From CAWGCE01 sp964480915 (lineage in GTDB: Bacteria > Planctomycetota > Planctomycetia > Pirellulales > Pirellulaceae): DNA of 57,609 nt. A program made the translations under genes and the position numbers. This document shows positions 24,846-33,167 of the stretch, one piece after another. Numbering within the stretch: position 1 is the stretch's first letter; each line of letters opens with the position of its first letter. The notes under the pieces were generated by a model, which worked only from the letters and a program-made list of their open reading frames with translations, searched no databases and was not told where the DNA came from. The DNA lies in contig CAYZRS010000033.1 of assembly GCA_964480915.1 (NCBI GenBank), positions 1 to 57,609 on the forward strand. Reading direction: 5' to 3'.

Positions 24846-25784
24846 TCAATCCAATTTCGCTTCCAGGAACGATTCAAGATCCTGCGGATTCACGAACGGC
24901 TCACCTGGTGAAACATTGTCCAGCTTCCCTTCGTGCAACCATCGCTCGAGGTCGTCCACCAAACTGAACAGATGGTCGAACGAATCGACGTAGAACAGCA
25001 GCGGCTGGAACTTATCAATCTCAAAATACTGGTTGATCACCCATTCCAACTGCACCGGGTATCGCTGAACCAACTCGGACTCAATGCTGTGCTCGATTTC
25101 GCCGATCGAACTGAGCAGCCCACTGCCGTAGACTTTCATCTGGTCGTTCTCACGCATCAAGCCGAACTCAACGGTGAACCAAAAGAATCGGGCCATGGCC
25201 TTGATGTTGCTTTCGACACGCCGCACGATCTCTTCCTTATCGCCCGACAGTTCCTGGGCACGTTTGGCAGAGAATCGAGCCACCTCGCCGAAACGGACTA
25301 GCACGTCCGAGAACTTTCGATCGGTGTGCATCGGGACGTGCCCGGCGATGTCGTGGAAAATATCCGGTTCAGGCAAATAATCCAGTTTCCCGCCATCCCG
25401 AATTGTGATCGTCGTCGGGAAAGCTCGGTTGCGCAGGCAGTCAAAGAACAAGTAGGCTGGCACATACCCGGAAACCGGTTTCGCTTTGAAACCGCTCAGC
25501 GGTGACAGAAATTTGTTGATCTCGTCCAGTCGCGGAATCGCATCAGGGCTGAGCATCAGGTTCTCAACACCTTTCATGAATTGCTGATTGGCATACTTGT
25601 CCCATTTGGGACGTATCAGTTCGTACAGTTTTTGCCAGGTCTGTTGATTCGCTTCACTGTACAGCTCGTACGGTTGATCGATGAACAGTTGCCCGTCCTT
25701 TTGCGCTTGCTCAATAAATGGAGCCTGCGTTGTTGTCAGCCCACTGCCTGATTCGCAATTTCCAGCCGTACTTGCCGAGCTCAT
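24846..25784 (-). CDS. phhA: Phenylalanine 4-monooxygenase
   Basis: A 312-residue non-haem iron, tetrahydropterin-dependent aromatic amino acid hydroxylase that converts phenylalanine to tyrosine. The iron ligands are visible as H144 and H149 in DIFHDIAGHVPMH and E206 in FWFTVEFGL, matching the 2-His-1-Glu triad. The block PVSGYVPAYLFFDCLRNRAFPTT is also family-typical. It has no regulatory ACT domain, as in other bacterial forms, but the N-terminal 30 residues are a Ser/Thr/Gly-rich extension. It lies between the SDR and, 45 bp upstream, the E2 gene, all on the minus strand. Confidence 0.93.
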   Translation of the reverse strand: MSSASTAGNCESGSGLTTTQAPFIEQAQKDGQLFIDQPYELYSEANQQTWQKLYELIRPKWDKYANQQFMKGVENLMLSPDAIPRLDEINKFLSPLSGFKAKPVSGYVPAYLFFDCLRNRAFPTTITIRDGGKLDYLPEPDIFHDIAGHVPMHTDRKFSDVLVRFGEVARFSAKRAQELSGDKEEIVRRVESNIKAMARFFWFTVEFGLMRENDQMKVYGSGLLSSIGEIEHSIESELVQRYPVQLEWVINQYFEIDKFQPLLFYVDSFDHLFSLVDDLERWLHEGKLDNVSPGEPFVNPQDLESFLEAKLD

Positions 25785-25829
25785 CGTTTGCTCCCTAATT
25801 CAAAACGTCGATTGAATGAATGCGTCCCA

Positions 25830-27068
25830 TCAGACCTGAGAGGTCTCGAGCGCGTAGGCTTCCGCCAGTTGTTTCACTTCATTAAGAAAATTCGCCGCTC
25901 CGACGCCGTTGATCACTCGATGATCAAACGTCATTGTCAGCGTCGCCGTCTTCACGAACGCGAACCCGTCCGTCGTCGGGATCGGTCGATCGTAAATCGC
26001 CCCCACCGCAAGTGTCGCCACGGCGGGCGGTACGACGACCGGAATCCCCCAGCTGACTTTGGCCGAGCCGATATTGGACACCGTTACGGTCGTCGAACCA
26101 TCAATCTGGTCGGCTCCGTCGCGCACCAATTCGATCTGCTGTTGCAACTGTTCGAAGAATTCGTGACGCGGCAACTTGTCCGCATCTCGCACGACAGCGG
26201 TCCGTAACAAGTCGCCCGGAATGGCGACGGCCACGCCCAAATTCACGTGATGATAGGTCTTCACGATCTTGCCGTCTGGTGACAGACTGCTGCGAAAACC
26301 GGCATGAGTTTTCATCGCTTCGGTCACGCAGGCCAGCAGCATTGCAAACGACGTTTCTCCGCCCGTTTCGCGTGTTTGCTGCCGTGCTTCGAAAAGAGCC
26401 GTCCAATCGACTTCGACGGAAATCGTCGCCGCCACACAATTTTGAACGCCCCGCTGCATACGGTAATTCAAAGTCTGCTGCGAAGCCGACAGCTCGGCGA
26501 CGTCAAATCCTTCGCCTCCACCGGCCGCAATTCGCAAAGCCTCGGCCGGATCTTCGATGTATCGGTCAACGTCTGCCGGCATTAATTTTTTACCCGCCGC
26601 AGGGATCTGATCCGCTTTGTCCAGCAGACCTTTTTCTCGCAGATACTTTCGCGTTCGCGGCGGAATCGGAATACGAGTGCGGGAACTGGTCGTGGCAGGG
26701 TTGGCCGCAGCAACTTGCGGCGTCGTTGAAATCGGCACAGGAGCAGCAGCCACCGCCTGCGGTAAAGAACTGGGGGAATCCGCAGCGTGCGTTGGGCCGT
26801 GGCCCGCTGCGATTTCCTCAACCCCTTCCGCTACTTCCATCTTGGCAATCTCTGTACCAATGGGAAGCACCGAATTGGGTTCGGCTACCCACTCCACTAA
26901 CGTGCCGTCGTATGGAGACTCCACCTCACTGACCGCCTTATCAGTCTCCATAACGTAGATCGGATCATCACGCTTGATCGTATCGCCAGGCTTCTTAAGG
27001 AGCTCGACCAAACGGGCTTCCTGAAGACCTTCTCCCAATTGCGGAATCCGCACGGAGATCACTGGCAT
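25830..27068 (-). CDS. Dihydrolipoamide acyltransferase E2 component
   Basis: A 412-residue E2 core enzyme of a 2-oxoacid dehydrogenase complex. Domain order: lipoyl domain at residues about 2-78 with the lipoylated Lys44 in METDKA; an Ala/Pro linker; a peripheral subunit-binding domain at about 133-170 (RTRIPIPPRTRKYLREKG); and the acyltransferase domain from about 190 to the end with H383 in FDHRVINGVGAANF. In that motif the usual Asp of HxxxDG is Asn, a variation seen in some working E2 proteins. With the E1 fusion just upstream (97 bp) it probably forms a branched-chain 2-oxoacid dehydrogenase; no E3 gene is in the window. Confidence 0.93.
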   Translation of the reverse strand: MPVISVRIPQLGEGLQEARLVELLKKPGDTIKRDDPIYVMETDKAVSEVESPYDGTLVEWVAEPNSVLPIGTEIAKMEVAEGVEEIAAGHGPTHAADSPSSLPQAVAAAPVPISTTPQVAAANPATTSSRTRIPIPPRTRKYLREKGLLDKADQIPAAGKKLMPADVDRYIEDPAEALRIAAGGGEGFDVAELSASQQTLNYRMQRGVQNCVAATISVEVDWTALFEARQQTRETGGETSFAMLLACVTEAMKTHAGFRSSLSPDGKIVKTYHHVNLGVAVAIPGDLLRTAVVRDADKLPRHEFFEQLQQQIELVRDGADQIDGSTTVTVSNIGSAKVSWGIPVVVPPAVATLAVGAIYDRPIPTTDGFAFVKTATLTMTFDHRVINGVGAANFLNEVKQLAEAYALETSQV

Positions 27069-27165
27069 GTTCTTGTTCCTTCAAATATTCGTTCGTTTTG
27101 ATTGAGCCACAGTCGAGCCGCGTGCCGGTGCGCTGTAACTGAAGCGGACGACACATCCTACCGGC

Positions 27166-29139
27166 CTACTGCTCCATCACCATCTGGATTGCCGCAACAA
27201 CTCGCTCAACCGACGGCAACGCAGCGTATTCATAAACCGGGTTGTAACCGATTTGGACATCAGGCCGAGAGACAAGTTGGGGAGGACTGAGGAAGCTGTA
27301 CCAGCTGCTCTCATGGCTAGTCAAGTCGCTGATGACCATCTGGCCAACACTGCAAATTTCACTGTCCTCCTGCACCACAACCAGCCGCCCGGTCTTCGCC
27401 AGCGACGCCACGACGGCTTCACGATCCCAGGGCTTCAACGATCGCAGGTCGATGACTTCGACCGCTGCCGTCGCCGCCACTTTTTCGGCGGCGATCAGAG
27501 ACTGCTCAACACAATTCCCCCAGGTAATCAACGTGACGTCGGTCCCCTCACGTCGCAGGCGCGCTTTGCCGATCGGCACCGCCTGCACGTCGCCTTCAAT
27601 ATGCATTTGCTGACGAATCAGGTGCTTCGGGATGAAGAAGAACAATGGGTCCTTGGAATCGAGCGCCGTCCACATCAGACCGGCCGCATCTTCCGGCGTC
27701 GATGGACAAACGACGTGGACGCCGGGAATATGAGCAAACGTGGATTCGTTCGTTTGACTGTGCCACACCGATCCACCGGGCAAGTAGGCTCCGCACGGCG
27801 CGTAAAAGACGACCGGACAGGTCCAATCGCCATTGGTTCGCCAACGCAAGTTGGAAAGATTCTGCGAGAGCTGATTCCAGGCCGGACCCGTAAAGTCGAT
27901 GAATTGGAATTCAAAAATGGGCCGTTTGCCGTACGAAGCCAAACCGCAGGCAACGCCGGCGATCGTCGCCTCGGCCAGTGGCGAATTAAAAACGCGATCG
28001 GGATACTCGTCGGACAGTCCGAGCGTCAATCCGAACACGCCGCCCTTCGGATCTTCGATATCTTCACCAAAGAAGACGTGACGGTTGTCTCGCTTTAAGG
28101 CCGCTTTGAAAACCGAATTCACGGCGTCGACGATGCGCACACGCCGGTCGCCCGGGATGGGCGGCTTGGTCGCGACAGGCAGGTCGGCCATAAAATTCAT
28201 CGTCAGGTGCTCAGGTTTCGGATCGGCCTCCTTCTCGGCTCGCCGATAATCGTCATCCACCTGCTTGTCGATCTCGGCTTGGATTTGTTCCCAACCGTCC
28301 TGCGTCATGACACCTTCGGAAATCAATTCCTGAGCCATCTCGTTGATGGGATCGCGATCCATCATTTCTGAAATCTCTTGTGGCTCGCGATAGACTCGGT
28401 GGTCATCACTGCTCGTATGACTACACAAGCGATCCAACGCCGCGACAATCACGGTTGGACCAGCACCCGCTCGAGCCTTGCTAATCGCATCCCGTGCAAC
28501 CGGCGCCAGAATCGCGGGCTCTCGAGCGTCCACATGGACGACGAAATCGTCGTTGAAGACGCCCAGTTTGAAGGGATTGAATTTCTCGGTATTCGTACTG
28601 ATCCCGTAGTTGTTGTCTTCGATGATGAAGATGACGGGCAGTTCACGCTCGATCGCGAAAGCGATCGCTTCGTAGCACTCGCCCTGCCGACTCGCAGCGT
28701 CGCCCGTTGTCGCGACGACGATGTCTGATCGGCCGTCCATTTGCATGCCCCAAGCCGCACCGCAAGCGGGCAGCAAACTAGCACCTGTCGGTGTAGGAAC
28801 GCTCCAGACATTCTTCGAACGGTCAGAATAATGGCCAGGCATCTGCCGACCACCGCTGCTCGACTTCAATTTGGCGAAGTAGGCAAGTGCCAATTCGTAG
28901 TTTGTAAGACCTCGCCCCAATGCCATCGCACGGTCGCGGTAATAAGGAAACAAGTAATCATCCGGTTCCATCAGCAATGAAAATATTGCCAAAGTCTCAT
29001 GGCCCATCCCAGCCACCTGGAACCAACCTTTGCTCTGCCGCAACAGCACGCCTTCGCGACGGTCGCCCTCGCGACTCAGATACATCAGCTTCAGGAGATC
29101 GAGCCGATTGATAATCTTCTTCAATTGCTTTTCGCTCAT
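27166..29139 (-). CDS. 2-oxoacid dehydrogenase E1, alpha-beta fusion (branched-chain type)
   Basis: A 657-residue thiamine-diphosphate enzyme in which the E1 alpha (about 1-320) and E1 beta (about 330-657) subunits are fused. The TPP motif runs from GDAAS (146-150) to the Asn pair N176-N177. The loop SHTSSDDHRVYR (240-251) resembles the SxSDDxxxYR phosphorylation loop of branched-chain E1 alpha more than the pyruvate type. The beta half has the FGEDIEDPKGG and LAEATIAGVACGLA blocks. With E2 downstream it should decarboxylate 2-oxoacids from leucine, isoleucine and valine. It diverges from the Lrp-type regulator gene. Confidence 0.92.
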   Translation of the reverse strand: MSEKQLKKIINRLDLLKLMYLSREGDRREGVLLRQSKGWFQVAGMGHETLAIFSLLMEPDDYLFPYYRDRAMALGRGLTNYELALAYFAKLKSSSGGRQMPGHYSDRSKNVWSVPTPTGASLLPACGAAWGMQMDGRSDIVVATTGDAASRQGECYEAIAFAIERELPVIFIIEDNNYGISTNTEKFNPFKLGVFNDDFVVHVDAREPAILAPVARDAISKARAGAGPTVIVAALDRLCSHTSSDDHRVYREPQEISEMMDRDPINEMAQELISEGVMTQDGWEQIQAEIDKQVDDDYRRAEKEADPKPEHLTMNFMADLPVATKPPIPGDRRVRIVDAVNSVFKAALKRDNRHVFFGEDIEDPKGGVFGLTLGLSDEYPDRVFNSPLAEATIAGVACGLASYGKRPIFEFQFIDFTGPAWNQLSQNLSNLRWRTNGDWTCPVVFYAPCGAYLPGGSVWHSQTNESTFAHIPGVHVVCPSTPEDAAGLMWTALDSKDPLFFFIPKHLIRQQMHIEGDVQAVPIGKARLRREGTDVTLITWGNCVEQSLIAAEKVAATAAVEVIDLRSLKPWDREAVVASLAKTGRLVVVQEDSEICSVGQMVISDLTSHESSWYSFLSPPQLVSRPDVQIGYNPVYEYAALPSVERVVAAIQMVMEQ

Positions 29140-29514
29140 CGTCGACTCCCTGCCAGAGTTTCGATCACGGCCGCTACGAAGAGCTGGCCACTAAGAGAGC
29201 CTCGGCCACAAGAACGGGCTCGGTCGACGTTGAACGCCGGCTGTATTCGCCTCAGGTCCATCCTGGCCCTCCCGGTCGAGAAAATCGCTATCCATCGGCG
29301 CTGGGCGGCTCGTACCGAACCTCCCAACCATCCGAGTTCCCACCAAATTCAAACTAGACTCAAACCAACCATCAGCCGAATCCAAACGGAATCCGCTTAT
29401 TATGCGGTCAGTATACTGAAATACTATCGAACATTCATATGGCAAGCCACCTTTGAGAATAATATTCTATAATCGAACCATCCATAGAATTTAATTCAAA
29501 TCCAGGCGTCAAAA
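29140..29514. other. Divergent E1 / Lrp regulatory region
   Basis: A 375 bp AT-richer spacer between the divergent E1 and Lrp-type genes. The half near the regulator holds three palindromes described separately and a TATAAT at 29468-29473. The half near E1 has no clear hairpin or RNA gene. Confidence 0.6.
29409..29497. promoter_or_regulatory. Candidate Lrp-type operator sites
   Basis: Three short palindromes: CAGTATACTG (29409-29418), AGAAT-aat-ATTCT (29456-29468) and GAATT-t-AATTC (29487-29497). The second fits the E. coli Lrp consensus (AG.A.ATT.T.CT core) at all but one of its 13 central positions. They lie within 110 bp upstream of the Lrp-type gene, spaced about 47 and 31 bp apart at their starts. 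Confidence 0.5.
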
Positions 29515-30009
29515 ATGAAGCTCGACCGAATAGACTTCGAAATCCTCGCTTCGCTACAAGCAAACGCCCGCATGTCGAATAAGGACCTTGCCACGGCCAA
29601 CAAGATCTCGCCGTCGACTTGCCTGGAACGCGTCCGCCGCCTGAACCGTATCGGCGCGATTAAGGGCTATCACGCCGATGTCTCGCCCGAAACGTTAGGA
29701 ATCGGCGTCCAGGCGATGATCTCGATTCGCTTGCGCCAGCACGCGCACATCGAATTCCGCAGCTTGATCGAACAGATCATGAAAATCCGCGAGGTCGTCA
29801 ATGTCTATCTTTTGGCCGGTGCGCAAGACTTCATGGTCCATGTGGCTGTCAAAGATGTTGCTCACTTGCGGACATTGGTCGTCGATACCTTCACCTCTCG
29901 AGACGATGTCGATCATATCGAAACGTCGTTGATTTTCGAATTTGGCCACTCGCCCGTGTTGCCGAATTACCGGAGCGAGCAAGAACCCAATCACCGCTCG
30001 ACATCGTAG
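29515..30009 (+). CDS. Lrp/AsnC family transcriptional regulator
   Basis: A 164-residue regulator. The N-terminal helix-turn-helix begins MKLDRIDFEILASLQANARMS and continues DLATANKISPSTCLERVRRL with the recognition helix at about residues 33-48. The C-terminal RAM/AsnC ligand-binding domain contains VVNVYLLAGAQDFMVHVAV. Such proteins form octamers that sense amino acids. Its divergence from the E1-E2 genes is the same layout as bkdR and the bkd operon of Pseudomonas putida, so it likely senses branched-chain amino acids and activates or represses these genes and itself. The last 15 residues are a polar extension. Confidence 0.92.
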   Translation: MKLDRIDFEILASLQANARMSNKDLATANKISPSTCLERVRRLNRIGAIKGYHADVSPETLGIGVQAMISIRLRQHAHIEFRSLIEQIMKIREVVNVYLLAGAQDFMVHVAVKDVAHLRTLVVDTFTSRDDVDHIETSLIFEFGHSPVLPNYRSEQEPNHRSTS

Positions 30010-30073
30010 CTTAAGAGTTGCGAGCAAGACTCGTCACCGCGTCTCGATCTTGCCGGACGAAACGACGTGCCGC

Positions 30074-31078
30074 CTACTTGAGCTGGGGATCGGCAAACAA
30101 CTGATCACGTCGAGCCAACAAGAAACCGACCCCGTGCTGGACACGTAACTTTGTCATCAACAGCTGACATTTCGCTTCCAAGATCTGATCCTCGTCACCC
30201 GAAAAAAGCGCGATCAGATAGCGGGGAACAAAGATGATGGGGATCGAACCGGCACGAGCTAACCACACGAATGGAAACAGCCGTTTCCACTGGTACTTTT
30301 CCAAACGGGGCATTCGTTGGCCAACGAATCTCGTCAGTTCGATAAACGCATTCTCGGTCAAACGAGCTGCCGGGATAACATGGTGCACGATGGCGGCCGG
30401 ATTGTGCCAACCGGGGACTCCGAATTGCTCTAACTTGAGGTACAGCAGCGTGTCCTCACCGCGGTTATCAAAGGCGTCCTGAAACCGGTCGACAACATCC
30501 AAGGCAAAGCGATGGACCATCAGATTGCCTGTCGTCGGTTTAAAGCGCCGATCGTATGGCCGTTCTTCCGAGACAAGGTTTTCACTCAGAAGATCACGAC
30601 ACAGTCGGCCCAATTTGCGCTGCTTTGGTACCGATTGTTGTAATCGAATTTGACCACCGACCAGCATGGATCGCCGTTCACGAGCACATCGCAACAATTC
30701 GATCAGCCAGCGCGGATCGGCCATCTGATCATCGTCGAAGAAGGCGATCCAATCACCGGATGCTTCCGCGACACCGCGATTTCTGGCCGGCACAATGCCC
30801 ACTTGCGGCTCGACGATGTAGCGAATTTGAGCCGTGTCGTGATCGTGGATGAGGTCGATGACCGTTTGCGCTGTGTCGTCCGTTGAGCCATTGTCGACGA
30901 CGAGAATTTCAAAGTCGAACGTACCGTCTGTGCGCAATTCGCAAAGACTTCCCACCGACATGAACAGCTGCTCGCATCGATTGCGAGTGCAGACGACAAC
31001 CGAAATCATCGGCCGTTTGCTCGGCTCCTCGGGGACCCGATATGGCCCATTTTTCGCATCTGAATCTGACTGCTGCAT
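30074..31078 (-). CDS. Family 2 glycosyltransferase
   Basis: A 334-residue GT-A fold glycosyltransferase of family 2. The catalytic region shows ISVVVCTRNRCEQL (residues about 24-37), VVDNGSTDDTA, GIVPARNRGVAEASGDWIAFFDDDQMADP with the DxD-like metal-binding acids. It uses a nucleotide sugar to extend a glycan, presumably a surface polysaccharide. I chose the ATG at 31078, which leaves a 4 bp gap after the acetyltransferase stop; the longer frame would overlap it. The C-terminal part has a hydrophobic stretch (FPFVWLARAGSIPIIFVPRYLIALF) that may contact the membrane. Confidence 0.9.
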   Translation of the reverse strand: MQQSDSDAKNGPYRVPEEPSKRPMISVVVCTRNRCEQLFMSVGSLCELRTDGTFDFEILVVDNGSTDDTAQTVIDLIHDHDTAQIRYIVEPQVGIVPARNRGVAEASGDWIAFFDDDQMADPRWLIELLRCARERRSMLVGGQIRLQQSVPKQRKLGRLCRDLLSENLVSEERPYDRRFKPTTGNLMVHRFALDVVDRFQDAFDNRGEDTLLYLKLEQFGVPGWHNPAAIVHHVIPAARLTENAFIELTRFVGQRMPRLEKYQWKRLFPFVWLARAGSIPIIFVPRYLIALFSGDEDQILEAKCQLLMTKLRVQHGVGFLLARRDQLFADPQLK

Positions 31079-31082
31079 CGCT

Positions 31083-32216
31083 CTAACGATAGTCCGCACT
31101 GCCAACACGAGGTGCCCAAGACCGCACGACATTTTTGATCGTATTCTTAAAGGGCAATTTCTTGATCGCTTGGTCGAGCAAGTATTTGTTGCGATTGATG
31201 CTGCGCATCAGTGGACTGGCCTGCACCTCGCCTCGCGCAACAACCCAGCTGCCCGTACCGACCCGATATCGAAATGGCTCTGGGCCATAGCTCAAGTCGA
31301 TCGTCGTGACGCCGTCATCCGTCGCTGCGCGGGCGACATCCAGAATCAGCTGAGTCCCAGTCGAGTATTTTTTGAATCGAGGATCAAAGACTGGAAACCA
31401 GTACTGCAATACAGCCCCCAATTGAATTCCCAGATGAACGCCAATCAACGAATCGCCTGCGTACAGCCCTGAGAGCACTCCACGACAACCGGCTTCGTTT
31501 GTGGCATACACTTCTCGAAGAAGGTTGGCGCACCAATCGACGGAGAGCACATCGAACGCTTTCGTACGAGCATACTTCGCTCGTTTGAGGCAGATCAGAT
31601 GCTCCAGCAAATGAGTATCCCGCACGTCGTGTTCCAGTCGCACCGGACCGAAGTCACGCTCCAAAGCGCGGAATTTCTGTGCATGTCGCTTGATGGTCGA
31701 AGACTGGCGTTTCGCCGAAGCTAGGAAATGCTCATACCCTTGAGACGTGTCGATGTAAGGACTCGGATAACTATCCAATGTTCCTTCCATCGATTCCGAC
31801 GAAAGCAAGCCATGGTACTTCCATGAACGCAGCCCAACGGCTGACACCATTTGGGGTAACGTCACCTGCGCATCGGGCATGGCGATCAAGCCATGGAAGT
31901 CATTCAACCGTCCGCCTACCGGCTCCGCCGCTCGCGCACCCACCTTTTGAAACGGCAAGAAAGCAATCGGGACATCGTTTTCGATCGCAATGCCAACGCG
32001 GACGTCCGAGCGAACTCGAGAGACCGCTTTCGCATAGCCGGGATGAAAGAACGGACTTTCCAGACTGGAATTCGATCGTTGAATCCGCAACCAAGCCTCG
32101 TAGTGCTCGACGCTCAACGCATCCAGCGGTAGATCCATCACCGAGCACGCACCATGCTGCGCGACGGAGTGATCACCGCATTTCAGACTCGACGGAAATT
32201 CAGACAAAACGGCCAT
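31083..32216 (-). CDS. BioF2-like (FemAB/GNAT-type) acetyltransferase
   Basis: A 377-residue protein of the Acetyltransf_6/BioF2-like family, two GNAT-fold halves as in FemAB proteins. Distinctive parts are the charged SSTIKRHAQKFRALERDFG helix near the middle, then GVLSGLYAGDSLIGVHLGIQLG, YWFPVFDPRFKKYSTGTQLILD, and TIDLSYGPEPFRYRVG near residue 320. Family members are often found in exopolysaccharide clusters (also called CelD/BcsL in that setting) and are thought to acylate sugars. It directly precedes the glycosyltransferase, which supports a joint role in surface polysaccharide modification. Confidence 0.85.
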   Translation of the reverse strand: MAVLSEFPSSLKCGDHSVAQHGACSVMDLPLDALSVEHYEAWLRIQRSNSSLESPFFHPGYAKAVSRVRSDVRVGIAIENDVPIAFLPFQKVGARAAEPVGGRLNDFHGLIAMPDAQVTLPQMVSAVGLRSWKYHGLLSSESMEGTLDSYPSPYIDTSQGYEHFLASAKRQSSTIKRHAQKFRALERDFGPVRLEHDVRDTHLLEHLICLKRAKYARTKAFDVLSVDWCANLLREVYATNEAGCRGVLSGLYAGDSLIGVHLGIQLGAVLQYWFPVFDPRFKKYSTGTQLILDVARAATDDGVTTIDLSYGPEPFRYRVGTGSWVVARGEVQASPLMRSINRNKYLLDQAIKKLPFKNTIKNVVRSWAPRVGSADYR

Positions 32217-32310
32217 TGATTGAGTGTAATCTAAATCACCCTAACCACCCAGAAACGGCCCGACTTAAAAGACAAAACCACGAAAAACACTTGAACGCAG
32301 TCGTTCGCGC

Positions 32311-32341
32311 AAAAAAATGCCGCGGCCGAGATTCGGCCGCG
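32311..32341 (-). terminator. Rho-independent terminator (minus strand)
   Basis: A 9 bp GC-rich perfect stem (32321-32329 with 32333-32341) is followed on the minus strand by a T-run after ATGC spacing (seven A on the plus strand at 32311-32317). It lies about 90 bp after the stop of the Ser/Tyr-rich gene. Confidence 0.75.
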
Positions 32342-32429
32342 ACGGGAGAAAGTCGCCAGTCCTTTGGCGGGGGGGGAGGCTTGTTGCTCCGCGGTCCATG
32401 CAGAGCTGGGTGAATCAAAATGGGCTCGT

Positions 32430-32873
32430 TCAGTAATCGCCGTATCGCAACCGCCGGCCATTGCCGTACCCGGCCGAACTCGAATCCATCAAAGCGCGAC
32501 CTGAGGAAAACGAACTCGCTCCCAAGCCAGGTCGATACAGTCCTCGTGAGGCATCGAGTCCGGCGCCGCTGTAAACCGAGGCAGCAGATCGAGCCCGCGA
32601 AACTTGGCCCAACGAACTTGAGTAGTTGCTGGGAGAAGATGAATACGATCGGTAGACCGAATTGCGATAATCGCTACGAGTTGATGAATAAGAATACGGA
32701 CTACGGCTGACGCTCGAGCCGTAGTTGTAACTGTAATTTGTACTGCGGTAACTCGAAGGGCGTGCAATCGTTCGACTGCGAAACGCATGGCTCGCGTTGT
32801 AAGACTGACCAAAGCAACAGTTGGCCAGCAAGATAATAAACCATCCGAGCAAGATTGCTGTCGTCCTACGCAT
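32430..32873 (-). CDS. Secreted Ser/Tyr/Arg-rich small protein
   Basis: A 147-residue protein with a clear signal peptide: MRRTTAILLGWFIILLANCCFGQ, cleaved near residue 23. The mature part is low complexity, dominated by Ser, Tyr, Arg, Asn and Gly with irregular YSYNYGSS, YSSTRSD and YRSYSSSPS motifs, and has no cysteines. It resembles no enzyme; a sticky or structural exported role is possible but unproven. It is monocistronic, flanked by a terminator about 90 bp downstream. The composition makes a spurious frame unlikely because the signal peptide is well formed. Confidence 0.7.
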   Translation of the reverse strand: MRRTTAILLGWFIILLANCCFGQSYNASHAFRSRTIARPSSYRSTNYSYNYGSSVSRSPYSYSSTRSDYRNSVYRSYSSSPSNYSSSLGQVSRARSAASVYSGAGLDASRGLYRPGLGASSFSSGRALMDSSSAGYGNGRRLRYGDY

Positions 32874-33167
32874 GTTGTTCCTCCCACAATTTCCTCGATG
32901 CCATCTGATCGAGACAAAAGAAGATCAACGCAAGACGAATGCCAAAACGAATGCCAGGTCGACGCAGAGGGCGTTTCCGCCCGCTTTAGGCCATGAAGAC
33001 GAACAAACAATGAAAGAGATGACGGTAACATGATGCCAAAATGAGTCATCACCGTTGTCATGTTGTATTCTCTCTACATTCAGACTCGCTAAACTGGCTG
33101 TTCTACTACGTCCGCCACGGGCCACGTTCATCGATGCCCGCGAGTCAACTCTTGGGGAGCCAGTCCA

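Noticed and set aside
32364..32376. Run of G bases as a possible G-quadruplex or sequencing error
   Set aside because: A single G-run in an intergenic region is not enough for a quadruplex and affects no gene.
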